A stretch of 10,780 nucleotides of DNA from an uncultured Emergencia sp. (GCA_937997955.1 CALLDR010000138.1:1-10780); one strand, 5' to 3'. Numbered from the stretch's first letter, positions 1 through 6,613 are shown. Notes: generated from the sequence alone by a model not told the origin. A program made the numbers and translations.

Positions 1-236
1 GCAGTCACATTTCGTCTCTGCACGCCGCACGAAGCTTAGAAATCAGGCACAAGTGGCGTGCCGTATGGTACACAAAGAGTAGCAAAAAGTGGCGCAAGTC
101 GCCAATGACCGCGAAGCTCCGCGAAAAAAGTAATCCGAAGGTTTCATGCGCAGCCTCTGGCACAGCAGGATATATCCTTGACCTGCTGGATTTTAGCGGC
201 TATACTGGAATAGACGAAATGACTAAGATAATCATT
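1..236. other. Upstream intergenic segment with several short inverted repeats
   Basis: No recognisable gene. Visible structures are: GGCAC 46-50 with GTGCC 58-62; GGCG 91-94 with CGCC 100-103; CGCG 110-113 with CGCG 120-123; and CAGCAGG 163-169 with CCTGCTG 182-188, the longest stem. The octamer AAGTGGCG occurs at 51-58 and again at 87-94. One plus-strand frame stays open from the left edge to a TAA at 246-248, just before dtd, but its translation resembles no family I know. I treat it as probably chance. I see no convincing sigma-A promoter, so the dtd operon may start further upstream. Confidence 0.4.
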
Positions 237-253
237 GGGAGGAATTAAGTGAT

Positions 254-700
254 ATGAAATTTGTCATTCAGAGAGTTACCGAGGCTTCCGTCACCATAGG
301 CGGAGCCGTGAAGGGAAAGATCGATCAGGGATTTCTGGTCCTGATCGGCGTGGGAAAAGAGGATACGAAGGAGATCGCCGACAAGTACATCAAGAAACTG
401 CTGGGTCTCAGAATCTTTGAAGATGAAAACGGAAAGACCAATCTTTCCCTGAAGGACGTGGACGGACAGCTGCTGCTGATCTCCCAGTTTACCCTGTACG
501 CCAACTGCAGGAAGGGCAACCGGCCCAGCTTTGTGGACGCCGGCGCGCCGGACCAGGCGGAGGCCCTGTACGACTATATTGTAGAGGAATGCCGGAAAGC
601 GGTGCCGGTGGTGGAAACCGGCGAGTTCGGCGCTGAAATGAAAGTATCGCTGTTAAACGATGGACCGTTTACCGTCATTCTGGACGAGGCTATCCTGTAA
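254..700 (+). CDS. dtd: D-aminoacyl-tRNA deacylase (DTD)
   Basis: Homodimeric cytoplasmic proofreading enzyme that hydrolyses D-amino acids (and glycine mischarged on tRNA-Ala) from tRNA, protecting translation. The 148-residue length is typical of the family. The N-terminus MKFVIQRVTEASV is characteristic. Both active-site motifs are present: SQFTLYA at residues 77-83 and NDGPFT at 135-140, whose Gly-Pro (137-138) forms the cross-subunit chiral-selectivity motif. The ATG at 254 follows GGGAGG (237-242) at about 11 nt. It is the first gene of a three-gene unit: its TAA overlaps the ATG of the peptidase gene. In many Firmicutes dtd follows relA; that neighbour is not visible here. The sequence appears intact, and the identification is secure. 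Confidence 0.97.
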   Translation: MKFVIQRVTEASVTIGGAVKGKIDQGFLVLIGVGKEDTKEIADKYIKKLLGLRIFEDENGKTNLSLKDVDGQLLLISQFTLYANCRKGNRPSFVDAGAPDQAEALYDYIVEECRKAVPVVETGEFGAEMKVSLLNDGPFTVILDEAIL

Positions 701-1989
701 TGGAAAACAAAATCCTGACCGCCAATGGCATCGAGATCTTCAGCTATCCCAACGGCCATACCCACAGCTTCTGCCTGTCCCTGTATATCAGGGCCGGAGC
801 CCTGTACGAGTCCGACGAGGAGAACGGCATCACCCACTTTCTGGAGCACATTCTGTTCCGCAATATCAACCACCGCATGGACGGCCAGCTGTACCGGCGG
901 CTGGACCAGCTGGGACTGTTCTTCAACGGAGCCACCTACAAGGAGTTCATTCAGCTGTACATCATCGGCGCGCCGCGGCACTTCGCGGAGGCCGCCGACA
1001 TCCTGCTGAAGGCCTTTGAGCCTCTGACCCTGCCCGCCGATCAGATCAGAACCGAGCAGCAGCGGGTCAAAGCGGAGATCCGGGAGGCCGGGGATTTCAA
1101 GACCCTGGATTACTTTGCCGGAACCCTGTGCTGGAAAGACACGTCCCTGCGCAACACCATTCTGGGAACCAAGGGCAACGTCAGCACCTTCAGCCGCCGG
1201 AAGCTGGCCGCGTATCACAGCCAGGCCTTTTGCCCTGAGAACCTGTTTTTCTACGTGACCGGGTGCGTGTCAGAAGCGGACCTGTCCGGACTTGCGGAGC
1301 AGGTTTCACGTCTGGGGCCTCTGTCAAAGGGTGTCCGTCGGGACAATCGCGCGCCGGTGCCGGAGGGTTTCGGCGTGAGAGACCTTTTGATCGGAGTGAA
1401 AAACAGCCCGTATACCATGGTGCAGTTTTCCTACGACCTGATCACAGAGAAGTACAGCGGAGCGGAACTGGCCCTGCTGTACGACGTGCTGTTTTCCGGC
1501 GAAAATTCCCTGATGCATCAGGAGCTGTCGGAAAAGCGCGGCATGATCTACAGCTATGCCAGCACCCTGGAGAAATACAATAACATCGGGCGGATCTACT
1601 TTGCCTATGAAGTGGCGGCGCGGGATCTCTATCCGTCCATAGAGGTGGTGCGGGACGGCCTGACCCGGCTGGAGCTGGATATGGCGGACCGGCTTTCCCT
1701 GGTGCTGCCGGAGTACACGGACAACGCCTATATGATCTACGACGATAACGAAGGGTTTAACTGGCAGCGGGCCTACGAGGGCCACATCATGAACGGCAGG
1801 GAGCGAAGCATCGAGGAGAGCAGAAACGCCTATCTGGCGGTGACGCCGGGGCGGCTTTCCCAAATCGCGGCTGAAATCTTTACCGCGGACAATCTGGTGC
1901 TGAGCCTGAAGGGAAACCAAAAGAAGATCGATCCGGACAGGATCCGGCGGATCTTTGGGAAGGAGCCGCAGGGGGAGAAGGTAATTTAG
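700..1989 (+). CDS. M16 family (pitrilysin/processing-peptidase-like) zinc peptidase
   Basis: Putative zinc metallopeptidase of 429 residues, the usual size for single M16B-type subunits. The inverted zinc motif HxxEH is intact as HFLEH at residues 46-50, and Glu126 lies at the expected spacing (76 residues after His50) for the third zinc ligand, in the segment VKAEIRE. The C-terminal half (about 225-425) is the second M16 domain. It carries LSEKRGMIYS (276-285), matching the conserved Arg/Tyr region that helps bind the substrate carbonyl. I see no signal peptide, so it is probably cytoplasmic. Some M16 proteins work as pairs with an inactive partner; no partner gene is adjacent. The start ATG overlaps the dtd stop (TAATG), implying translational coupling. 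The substrate is unknown; a general oligopeptidase or a peptide-maturation role are both possible. Confidence 0.9.
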   Translation: MENKILTANGIEIFSYPNGHTHSFCLSLYIRAGALYESDEENGITHFLEHILFRNINHRMDGQLYRRLDQLGLFFNGATYKEFIQLYIIGAPRHFAEAADILLKAFEPLTLPADQIRTEQQRVKAEIREAGDFKTLDYFAGTLCWKDTSLRNTILGTKGNVSTFSRRKLAAYHSQAFCPENLFFYVTGCVSEADLSGLAEQVSRLGPLSKGVRRDNRAPVPEGFGVRDLLIGVKNSPYTMVQFSYDLITEKYSGAELALLYDVLFSGENSLMHQELSEKRGMIYSYASTLEKYNNIGRIYFAYEVAARDLYPSIEVVRDGLTRLELDMADRLSLVLPEYTDNAYMIYDDNEGFNWQRAYEGHIMNGRERSIEESRNAYLAVTPGRLSQIAAEIFTADNLVLSLKGNQKKIDPDRIRRIFGKEPQGEKVI

Positions 1990-1998
1990 GAGGAGCTT

Positions 1999-2229
1999 AT
2001 GAACTTTAAACAGGCATTTTTTAAGATCTATGACAGAAAGATCGCGTCCGGGGAGATCACGTTCAGCCAGACAGGGATCAGCAAGGGAGACTTTACCAAG
2101 CTGTGCACCGAACCTGGTTTTGTGCTGGAACCGGAGACTCTGGAAAAGCTGGCGCGGACCATGAAGCTGACAGAAGAGGAACAGCGGCTGCTGGCGGAAA
2201 CGGCAGCAGAGGAACGGGAAAATTCATAA
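1999..2229 (+). CDS. Small HTH-like (XRE/Cro-type fold) hypothetical protein
   Basis: A 76-residue acidic protein that I cannot name. The start at 1999 is well supported by AGGAGG (1988-1993), which overlaps the stop codon of the peptidase gene. Residues 25-65 resemble the second half of a Cro/XRE helix-turn-helix domain: a 'GIS..DFTKLC' recognition-helix-like segment, then ETLEKLARTMKLTEEE, which matches the usual final helices (TL.KLA..L.LTEEE). The N-terminal part is shorter than in ordinary XRE regulators, so this could be a divergent DNA-binding protein or an adaptor with an HTH-like fold. It is the third gene of the dtd unit and is followed directly by a terminator. The RBS, position and coding character make it likely real; the function is a guess. 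Confidence 0.7.
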   Translation: MNFKQAFFKIYDRKIASGEITFSQTGISKGDFTKLCTEPGFVLEPETLEKLARTMKLTEEEQRLLAETAAEERENS

Positions 2230-2243
2230 GAAAAGAATGCGTG

Positions 2244-2270
2244 AAAGCCTTGCAATTGCGGGGCTTTTTT
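2244..2270 (+). terminator. Intrinsic terminator of the dtd-peptidase-HTH operon
   Basis: AAAGCC (2244-2249) pairs with GGCTTT (2262-2267). The stem continues inward through two G-U pairs and then GCA/TGC to a tiny loop near 2255-2256, and it runs straight into six T residues (2265-2270). It lies 15 bp after the stop codon of the small HTH gene, so it separates this operon from the FIST unit. Confidence 0.85.
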
Positions 2271-2310
2271 CTTTTGTCCCGCATTATGAAACCGGGAATC
2301 CTCATACTAA

Positions 2311-2323
2311 AACAGGTCCTGTT
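2311..2323. promoter_or_regulatory. Palindrome over the -35 box: candidate operator of the FIST-ALDH unit
   Basis: AACAGG-T-CCTGTT is a perfect 6-1-6 inverted repeat, and its last two bases are the first two of the -35 hexamer of the next promoter. A repressor bound here would block RNA polymerase. The half-site string ACAGGTC also occurs at 6158-6164, beside the repeats in front of the IclR gene, which hints at IclR as the binder. That link is inference from a 7-base match. Confidence 0.4.
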
Positions 2324-2350
2324 GACGATTTGAATCTTCTGAACTATGAT
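2322..2350 (+). promoter_or_regulatory. Sigma-A promoter of the FIST-aldehyde dehydrogenase operon
   Basis: TTGACG (2322-2327), a 17-bp spacer, then TATGAT (2345-2350), close to consensus with ideal spacing. The start of transcription would be near 2357, giving a leader of about 45 nt that ends in AAGGAGG (2387-2393) before the FIST start codon. Confidence 0.8.
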
Positions 2351-2402
2351 ACAGCCATAAAGAAAAAGCTTATCGCAGAAGAATTTAAGGAGGTTTATTA
2401 AG

Positions 2403-3566
2403 ATGTTAAACGCACAGACAGGAACCAGCGTCAAAGCAGATGTGAAGCAGGCGGCGCAGCAGGCTGCGGCAGCCGTAAAGGAAGTAAAAGATATGAAAAT
2501 GGCGTTCGTCTACAGCGGCGTTCAGTATGATCAGAAAGCTCTGCTGGATGCCATCGGAGAAGAGCTGCCAGGGGTTCCTCTGGTAGGAAACACCTCCTTT
2601 ACCGGCGTCATCACCCAGGACGGATATGTCACCGGCGAAGACGGTTTTGTAGGTATCATGGCCATGGGAGGCGAAGAGCTGACCGTAGGCGTCGCCGGAT
2701 CGGCGAAGGAGGGAACCGCCAGAGAGACAGGCAGAAAGGTGGCTGAAGCCGCTTTGGCAAAGGCGGGAAGAACAGAGGCGCCGGACTATTTCTACATGGT
2801 TGCCCCTCCGGGAGAAGAGGAATTCTATCTGAAGGGCATCAGCGAGGTCATCGGACGGGTACCGTTTTTCGGCGGCAGCGCGGCAGACAACGCCATCGCA
2901 GGCGAATGGCTGCTGTTCACCGACGAGATGGTAACGGCGGACGGCGTGGCGGTCGCTTTCTTCTATACAGGCAAAGGCTTTGCCAACGAGTACACCGGCG
3001 CCTATGAGGAGTCCGGTCACGTCGGCATCATCACCAAGGTGGACAATTACAGAACGCTGGCGGAGATTGACGGCGTGCCGGCGCTGACCAAATATCAGGA
3101 GTGGACCGGCGCGTCCGATGAGGACGTGGCAGGAGGAAATCTGCTGGCATACTCCATTACCGCGCCGCTGGGCGTCAAAGATCCTCTGGGCGACGTGATC
3201 GCCATCAGACACCCGATGAACGGCAACGACGACAAGACCATCGCCGTAGGCAACAATCTGGCAGAGAACACCGCCATCATCTTGATGCAGGGCAGTGTGG
3301 ACGGCCTGATCGCGTCCACCGGAAAGGCTGTCGTGAAGGTTACGGATAAGCTGGGCGAGGTTCCGGCGGCTTACCATCTGGTACACTGCGGAGGAAGAAG
3401 AGCCGGCATCGACGCGCGGATCGGAGAAGTGGCTTCGGAGCTGAAGAAGGCGGCGGGGGACGTACCGTTCATCTGCGAATTCACCTTCGGCGAATACGGC
3501 TTTGAGGACGACAGCAGAAATACCTGCGGCGGGCTGATGCTGTCCTTCACCGCGTTTGGGAAATAA
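2403..3566 (+). CDS. FIST N/C domain protein (putative small-ligand sensor)
   Basis: A 387-residue soluble protein with the two-part FIST architecture. FIST_N is about residues 33-220, including VPLVGNTSFTG at 58-68 (where many relatives have a GCSS-type motif) and PFFGGSAADN at 154-163. FIST_C is about 222-383, ending with FTFGEYGF (360-367) and NTCGGLMLSF. FIST is a predicted sensory domain, proposed from its chromosomal neighbours to bind small molecules such as amino acids. Here there is no attached kinase, cyclase or chemotaxis domain, so it is a stand-alone sensor or binding protein. The first 30 residues are Ala/Lys/Gln-rich and probably helical. The start is fixed by AAGGAGG 9 nt upstream of ATG 2403. 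The aldehyde dehydrogenase follows after a 26-bp gap with no promoter between them, so the two are probably co-transcribed. The role is unproven. Confidence 0.9.
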   Translation: MLNAQTGTSVKADVKQAAQQAAAAVKEVKDMKMAFVYSGVQYDQKALLDAIGEELPGVPLVGNTSFTGVITQDGYVTGEDGFVGIMAMGGEELTVGVAGSAKEGTARETGRKVAEAALAKAGRTEAPDYFYMVAPPGEEEFYLKGISEVIGRVPFFGGSAADNAIAGEWLLFTDEMVTADGVAVAFFYTGKGFANEYTGAYEESGHVGIITKVDNYRTLAEIDGVPALTKYQEWTGASDEDVAGGNLLAYSITAPLGVKDPLGDVIAIRHPMNGNDDKTIAVGNNLAENTAIILMQGSVDGLIASTGKAVVKVTDKLGEVPAAYHLVHCGGRRAGIDARIGEVASELKKAAGDVPFICEFTFGEYGFEDDSRNTCGGLMLSFTAFGK

Positions 3567-3592
3567 AAGGCTTTTGACAGGAGGAAATGACG

Positions 3593-5023
3593 ATGAAAAT
3601 GATTATAAACGGAAAGAAAGTTGACAGTGAATGCGGACAGACCTTCGACGTGCTGAATCCGGCCACCGGAGAGGTCATCGAGTCCGTTCCGAAAGCGACG
3701 GAAAAGGACGTGATCGCGGCCATCGACGCGGCGGAGGAAGGACAGAAGATCTGGGCTGAAACGCCGGTATGGCAGAGGGCCCAGGTGCTGCGCAGGTTCC
3801 TGGCCATCGTAGATGCCAACAAAGAGTCTCTGGCCCAGACCCTGTGCGCGGAGAACGGCAAACCGATCACAGAGGCGAGAGCGGAGATCGGCAACATTCC
3901 GATCGGCTTTACAGGCTTTATCGGAGCGGCCAAGCACTATTACGGCAGCATTATCCCTCCGGGACAGGAGCAGGGTCAGGATCACAACATGCAGCTGGTG
4001 ACCAGAGAGCCTATCGGCATCGTAGCCTGCATTATCCCGTTCAACTTCCCTTGCGACCTGTTCGACCAGAAGGTAGCGCCTGCCCTGATGATGGGCAACG
4101 CGGCTATCGTCCTTCCGTCCTCTGACAATCCGCTGACCCTGATGCGGCTGACGGAGATGCTGGTAGAGGCCGGCGTTCCAAACGGCGTCATCCAGTGCCT
4201 GACCGCGCCGGGCAGTGTAAAGGCCGCGGCGGTAAGGGATCCTCGCGTTCATCTGGTCACCCTGACCGGCAGCACGGAGGTCGGCATCGACACCGCCAAA
4301 CTGGCGGCGGAGAATCTGACCCACACGGCGCTGGAACTGGGCGGCAACGACGCCTTCATCGTATTGGACGACGGCGATGTGGATCTGGCTGTGGAAGAGC
4401 TGGTATGGGGCAGAATGTACAACACGGGACAGGTATGCTGCGCCAGCAAGCGGTTCCTGATCCACAACTCTTTAAAGGAAGAATTCGCGGAAAAGGCCGT
4501 GGCAAGGATCAAAGAGCTGAAGGTAGGCCAGCCGTCTGACGAATCGACACAGATCGGATGCCTGATCAGCGAAAAGGCTGCCGTAAAGGTAGAAAAGCAG
4601 GTGGAAAAGACAGTGGAGCAGGGCGGCAGGATCATCTTGGGCGGACACAGATCCGGCGCGTTCTATGAGCCGACGGTCATCGCTGATGTTCCAAAGACGG
4701 CCGACGTGGCCATAGACATGGAGATCTTCGGACCGGTAGTCCCGATCATCGGCTTTGACACCGACGAAGAGGCCATCGAGATCGCCAACAAATCCATCTT
4801 CGGACTTTCCAGCTGCGTCTTCTCAAGAGACCAGAAGAGGGCCTTCAAGGTCGCGTCAAAGATGGAAGCGGGCGGCGCGGTGATCAACGGCGCCAGCTTC
4901 TTCAGAGCTTTTGAGCAGCCGTTCGGCGGCTGGAAGCACAGCGGCGTAGGCACAGAGGGCGTATTCTCAACCTTCGACGAGATGACCCTGTCCAAGACCA
5001 TCATACTGAAAAACATCCTTTAA
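3593..5023 (+). CDS. NAD(P)-dependent aldehyde dehydrogenase (ALDH superfamily)
   Basis: Oxidises an aldehyde to its acid with NAD(P)+. About 476 residues, full length. Catalytic residues counted from ATG 3593 are Asn151 (PFNFP), Glu248 (LELGGND) and nucleophile Cys282 (GQVCCASKR). The C-terminal FGGWKHSGVG motif is present. Start choice: AGGAGG lies at 3579-3584. ATG 3587 would sit only 2 nt from it, ATG 3593 at 8 nt, ATG 3599 at 14 nt, so 3593 is preferred. Unusual: the cofactor-binding Lys of the family's KPSE segment is Leu174 (LPSSDNP, 174-180), and the usual Glu is Ser177, a change often linked with NADP+ use. The nearest families I can suggest are succinate-semialdehyde or lactaldehyde dehydrogenases; the substrate cannot be fixed. 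It is probably transcribed with the FIST gene. Confidence 0.93.
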   Translation: MKMIINGKKVDSECGQTFDVLNPATGEVIESVPKATEKDVIAAIDAAEEGQKIWAETPVWQRAQVLRRFLAIVDANKESLAQTLCAENGKPITEARAEIGNIPIGFTGFIGAAKHYYGSIIPPGQEQGQDHNMQLVTREPIGIVACIIPFNFPCDLFDQKVAPALMMGNAAIVLPSSDNPLTLMRLTEMLVEAGVPNGVIQCLTAPGSVKAAAVRDPRVHLVTLTGSTEVGIDTAKLAAENLTHTALELGGNDAFIVLDDGDVDLAVEELVWGRMYNTGQVCCASKRFLIHNSLKEEFAEKAVARIKELKVGQPSDESTQIGCLISEKAAVKVEKQVEKTVEQGGRIILGGHRSGAFYEPTVIADVPKTADVAIDMEIFGPVVPIIGFDTDEEAIEIANKSIFGLSSCVFSRDQKRAFKVASKMEAGGAVINGASFFRAFEQPFGGWKHSGVGTEGVFSTFDEMTLSKTIILKNIL

Positions 5024-5053
5024 TATATGGTGAAATAAAATATCTCTCCTGAT

Positions 5054-5088
5054 CGGGGCCGCTTCCTTACGAGGCGGCCCCGTTCCCT
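5054..5088 (+). terminator. GC-rich hairpin between convergent genes
   Basis: CGGGGCCGC (5054-5062) pairs perfectly with GCGGCCCCG (5074-5082) around an 11-nt loop. The tail TTCCCTAT is only weakly T-rich. It lies 31 bp after the aldehyde dehydrogenase stop. On the other strand it lies downstream of the IclR gene, where a T-rich stretch (TATTTTATTT) follows after about 12 bases, so it may serve both transcripts. Confidence 0.65.
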
Positions 5089-5178
5089 ATCCCTGTGAAA
5101 GCGTGAAAAACGCCGAAGCCTCTGCATAGATGAGAAATCTCCGGCGGAAACCCCTTTGATCGAGGGCGGAAGAGCACG

Positions 5179-6105
5179 CTAGTCCACATAGCCCATGGAA
5201 CGGGAAATCTCCAGGGCCTGCTTGCGGACGTATTCTGCCACGGGCTGTATGCGGTCCCGGGTCAGGGCGGCTGTGGGGCCGCTGGCGGAAATGGCGGCGA
5301 TGATGTCGCCTCGGTAATCGTAAATAGGCGCTCCGATGCACCGGTGGCCCAGCTCCGCCTCTTCGTCGTCGATGGCCCAGCCCCGGCTTCTGACCAGGTC
5401 CAGGTCGGCGATCAGCTCGTCGACGGAGCCCAGGGTTTTCTTCGTGAATTTGATGAAGCTGCAGTTGGCCATGATTTTGCGGACCTCCGCGGCGGAATAG
5501 TTGGACAGCAGGCATTTACCCAGGGAACAGGAGTAGGAGTGGACGCGGACGCCGATCTGGGAGTACATGCGGACGTTGGAAAAGACGTCCATCTTCTCTA
5601 TGTAGACCACCTGGTCTCCGTCCAGAACTCCCAGATGGGAGGTCAGGCCCAGCTCCGCGGTGATCTGGGCTACGTAAGGCCGGGCTTCGGTCTGCAGCTC
5701 CAGGCTGTTGATGTAGCAGCTGACGGCCTCGATCAGCTTGAGCCCGATCTTGTAGCCGCCTTTGTCTGTCTTGTTGATATAGCCGCGGGCCGCCAGGGTG
5801 GCGAGGATGCGGTGGGCAGTGCTTTTATGGAGGCCGACCCGATCGGCGATCTCCGTGACGCCCAGGCCCTCCTGGTTCTCGGACAGGACTTCGATGATGT
5901 CCAGAGCCCGGTCGATGGATTGGACACTGTTATCCCTGGGTTCTTTGGTTTCCTTGGCAGCTTTGGTTTGGCTGGATTCCTTGATTTCCTTGGCTGCTTT
6001 GGTTTGGTTAGCCTTCTTGATCTCTTTGGATTCTCTGGATTCCTTGGTTCCTTTGGTCCCTTGCGCCTGTTTTGCGGCGGCTGGCATGGTGCTTTCTTTC
6101 AACAT
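5179..6105 (-). CDS. IclR family transcriptional regulator with repetitive Lys/Glu-rich N-terminal tail
   Basis: DNA-binding regulator of 308 residues. A winged HTH lies at about 60-118 (begins SVQSIDRALDIIEVL; helix-turn-helix EIADRVGLHKSTAHRIL). An IclR effector domain lies at about 130-305, with the signature segment GWAIDDEEAELGHRCIGAP (242-260) and later ISASGP. IclR proteins usually measure about 250-270 residues; the excess here is residues 1-58, a Lys/Glu/Ser/Thr-rich tail with a 12-residue repeat (33-44 and 45-56). The start at 6105 is preferred over Met7 because AAAGGGGG (6111-6118 on the minus strand) sits 5 nt upstream, while Met7 has no ribosome site. It is convergent with the FIST-ALDH unit, and its own promoter is followed by tandem repeats that could be autoregulatory sites. 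The ligand is unknown. Confidence 0.95.
   Translation of the reverse strand: MLKESTMPAAAKQAQGTKGTKESRESKEIKKANQTKAAKEIKESSQTKAAKETKEPRDNSVQSIDRALDIIEVLSENQEGLGVTEIADRVGLHKSTAHRILATLAARGYINKTDKGGYKIGLKLIEAVSCYINSLELQTEARPYVAQITAELGLTSHLGVLDGDQVVYIEKMDVFSNVRMYSQIGVRVHSYSCSLGKCLLSNYSAAEVRKIMANCSFIKFTKKTLGSVDELIADLDLVRSRGWAIDDEEAELGHRCIGAPIYDYRGDIIAAISASGPTAALTRDRIQPVAEYVRKQALEISRSMGYVD
5949..6056. repeat. 36-bp in-frame tandem repeat in the IclR N-terminal tail
   Basis: Two units, 5949-5984 and 5985-6020, agree at about 30 of 36 positions. A decayed third unit (6021-6056) follows. Read on the minus strand they encode NQTKAAKEIKES and SQTKAAKETKEP, preceded by another K/E/S/T-rich run. The 12-codon period keeps the frame. 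This looks like repeat expansion within the coding region. Confidence 0.8.
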
Positions 6106-6149
6106 AGTAACCCCCTTTGGGTCGGTAAACAGAATGTGGCGGCGGATAG

Positions 6150-6221
6150 AATGAAATACAGGTCAGGTTCTTGATACGGGTCGCTTTCATGATATGGGTT
6201 GCGTTCTTGATACAGGCCGCT
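6150..6221. repeat. Tandem 18-bp repeats in the IclR leader: candidate autoregulatory sites
   Basis: Three adjacent 18-bp units on the plus strand: TTCTTGATACGGGTCGCT (6168-6185), TTCATGATATGGGTTGCG (6186-6203) and TTCTTGATACAGGCCGCT (6204-6221). A degenerate fourth unit at 6150-6167 keeps the ATACAGG core. They start right at the predicted transcription start of the IclR gene and fill half of its leader. There are no spacers between units, so this is not a CRISPR array. Binding by IclR is inference from position. Confidence 0.75.
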
Positions 6222-6228
6222 TTTGCGT

Positions 6229-6257
6229 AGTATATTGATAACATTGTAAACTGTAAA
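6229..6257 (-). promoter_or_regulatory. Sigma-A promoter of the IclR gene
   Basis: On the minus strand, TTTACA (6257-6252), a 17-bp spacer, then TATACT (6234-6229). Transcription would start near 6222, at the edge of the 18-bp repeat block, giving a leader of about 115 nt before ATG 6105. Confidence 0.72.
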
Positions 6258-6261
6258 ACGC

Positions 6262-6280
6262 GCAAATGCAAGAGATTTGC
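6262..6280. promoter_or_regulatory. Palindrome just upstream of the IclR -35 box
   Basis: GCAAAT (6262-6267) and ATTTGC (6275-6280) form a perfect inverted repeat with a 7-bp centre, 4 bp upstream of the -35 hexamer. Position and symmetry suit a regulator site, possibly for the IclR protein itself or an activator. A six-base palindrome can also arise by chance. Confidence 0.3.
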
Positions 6281-6349
6281 CCATTTTTCCGTTCTGCGTC
6301 TGCTTCTTTTGTTTCTCTGCGTCTCTTTTTTTCCCTTTCGTCTGCTTCT

Positions 6350-6556
6350 TTATTTCCACGAGTTCAGTTCGATCTTTACATCGCCGTTGTCGTCGATGTG
6401 GAGGCGCGCCGGCTTGATGTATTTGTCGCAGAAGGCTTTCTTTTTCTTGTCGGTCAGATTGACATGGAGAGAAATGATATACTTCAGCAGGCTAAGCGGA
6501 GAGTCATCTATAATCCTGGTATGGAAGAACTCGCCCGAGAGCTCTCCAAAGCACAA
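6350..6556 (-). CDS. Doubtful short ORF or gene remnant, unrecognised
   Basis: An open frame of 68 codons with a TTG at its upstream end and no clear ribosome binding site. An in-frame TAG lies seven codons before the TTG, so it cannot extend far. The C-terminal half (KKKKAFCDKYIKPARLHIDDNG then DVKIEL) has protein-like character, a basic helix followed by a beta-hairpin-like end, and vaguely recalls the C-terminal tails of recombinases. I cannot name a family. Downstream on this strand lies a purine-rich run and then the IclR promoter. It may be the decayed 3' end of a lost gene, a small real gene, or noncoding DNA. Confidence 0.25.
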   Translation of the reverse strand: MCFGELSGEFFHTRIIDDSPLSLLKYIISLHVNLTDKKKKAFCDKYIKPARLHIDDNGDVKIELNSWK

Positions 6557-6575
6557 AGATGGAGTTGACTATGAG

Positions 6576-6613
6576 TTGGGCTTTTTAACATGAATTAAAA
6601 GGATTTAGCCCAA
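6576..6613. repeat. Long AT-rich inverted repeat
   Basis: TTGGGCT (6576-6582) pairs with AGCCCAA (6607-6613), and inside it TTTTAA (6583-6588) pairs with TTAAAA (6595-6600). No T-run follows the outer stem, so it is not a plain terminator of plus-strand transcription. Its right arm overlaps one copy of the 13-bp direct repeat described next. Confidence 0.5.

Noticed and set aside
158..173. Second sigma-54 promoter (TGGCAC near 158)
   Set aside because: The -12 element is missing: GATAT stands where TTGC(A/T) is needed.
2406..3386. Long antisense open frame opposite the FIST gene
   Set aside because: The plus strand encodes a clear FIST protein with RBS and promoter. The antisense product has no family resemblance and is a mirror of GC-rich codon use.
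3371..4465. 364-codon antisense frame opposite the FIST end and aldehyde dehydrogenase
   Set aside because: It overlaps two well-identified plus-strand genes, has a low-complexity His/Arg/Gln-rich product, and no ribosome site.
5344..6174. 276-codon plus-strand frame opposite the IclR gene
   Set aside because: Its product is a Gly/Asp/Phe-Leu-rich shadow; the repeats are simply the antisense of the K/E tail.
6168..6221. CRISPR array
   Set aside because: The repeats are 18 bp, contiguous, degenerate and without spacers; no cas gene is present.
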